Positions 12,865 through 13,293 of a DNA stretch of 13,293 nucleotides are shown in pieces; within the stretch, counting starts at the first letter, position 1, and every line of letters begins with the position of its first letter. Both the position numbers and the translations under genes were made by a program. The notes under the pieces were generated by a model. It was not told the DNA's origin, made no database searches, and worked only from the letters and a program-made list of their open reading frames with translations. Origin of the DNA: IDS-8 sp964491485 (GTDB lineage Bacteria; Pseudomonadota; Gammaproteobacteria; Steroidobacterales; Woeseiaceae); the NCBI GenBank assembly GCA_964491485.1, contig CAZBGV010000096.1:1-13293 (forward strand). Direction: 5' to 3'.

Positions 12865-13293
12865 TCAGAGCACCAGCCGGAGTGCGCGGCGCAGCACCGC
12901 GGGATCGAGGTCCGGCTCGCGGATCGCCCGGATCGCGAGGCCGCCGAGCAGGCAGCGGATGAGGAAGGCGCGCGCCTCGAGGTCGTCGCTCTCGCTCCCG
13001 CCCCGGCGCGACCGGGAGCGCTCCAGCCAGTGCACCACGTCGGGCGACGTGACGCGGTCGGCGTCCCCGAGCGCTTTCGCAATTGCCGGGTCGCGGGTGG
13101 CTTCCGCCGTCATCTCGAGCAGCAGCGCGGGGCTCAGCACGCCGTTCTCGCCGTGCTTCCACGCGTGGAACAGCTGCTCGAAGACGGGCACGAGGTCGGC
13201 GCCGGTCTCGAGCGCCGCGATGTCGGCGCGCGCGCGCTCGAGCTGGCGCTCGATGATGGCGAGGATGATGGCGCTCTTGCCGTCGAAATAGCG
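12865..13293 (-). CDS. TetR-family transcriptional regulator, C-terminal part (5' truncated)
   Basis: The gene enters from beyond the right edge; 142 residues and the stop codon are present. The first visible residues, RYFDGKSAIILAIIERQLE, match the end of the TetR DNA-binding domain (the xYxHFxxKxxLxxA pattern after the recognition helix). The remainder is the helical ligand-binding and dimerisation domain, including FEQLFHAWKHGENGVLSPALLLEMTAEATRDPAIAKAL and a final helix ARAFLIRCLLGGLAIRAIREPDLDP. It probably controls itself, the exported-protein gene 9 nt downstream, or a neighbour outside the window. The ligand cannot be inferred. The GTG at 13191 is an internal Val, not a start. Confidence 0.88.
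   Translation of the reverse strand, partial: RYFDGKSAIILAIIERQLERARADIAALETGADLVPVFEQLFHAWKHGENGVLSPALLLEMTAEATRDPAIAKALGDADRVTSPDVVHWLERSRSRRGGSESDDLEARAFLIRCLLGGLAIRAIREPDLDPAVLRRALRLVL

Overview
The window is a gene-dense, very GC-rich (about 70% by eye) bacterial chromosome segment. The gene families, the intergenic REP elements of the GTAGGAGC...GCGGGCGAC type and a sigma-54 promoter point to a high-GC Gammaproteobacterium, perhaps Xanthomonadales- or Nevskiales-like; this placement is inference. I see no rRNA, tRNA, CRISPR array, transposase or phage gene. No stretch over 300 bases lacks a gene. The largest gaps are 2874-3086, 8770-8946, 8293-8424, 6538-6663 and 660-781, and each is described.

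Left block (+): the C-terminal catalytic half of a sensor histidine kinase, cut by the window start exactly at its phospho-acceptor His; a secreted metallo-beta-lactamase-fold hydrolase; and a small putative lipoprotein. A convergent gene (-) encodes a lipoprotein with an NTF2/SnoaL-like and a DUF1579-like domain.

Middle block: two adjacent + strand genes encode different ferritin-like (diiron-type helical bundle) proteins. A near-consensus sigma-54 (-24/-12) promoter precedes them, with a 17-bp dyad centred about 84 bp upstream of the predicted start site, where an NtrC-type activator would bind. This looks like an inducible iron or oxidative-stress operon and is the most interesting part of the window. 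A convergent group II PLP-dependent decarboxylase (-) and a divergent exported TPR protein (+) follow, with facing promoters between them. The TPR gene ends inside a cluster of three REP units, one of which supplies its stop codon.

Right block (all -, read from the window end leftward): the C-terminal part of a TetR-family regulator, an exported protein of unknown function, and a compact marR - HlyD/EmrA-like - DHA2/EmrB-like efflux operon. After a spacer with hairpins and a tandem repeat comes a YCII/DGPF-domain protein. The marR promoter is close to the sigma-70 consensus, and its 17-bp spacer is almost filled by a 16-bp palindrome, the arrangement expected for autorepression. The marR and decarboxylase promoters lie so close to their start codons that both mRNAs may be leaderless or nearly so.
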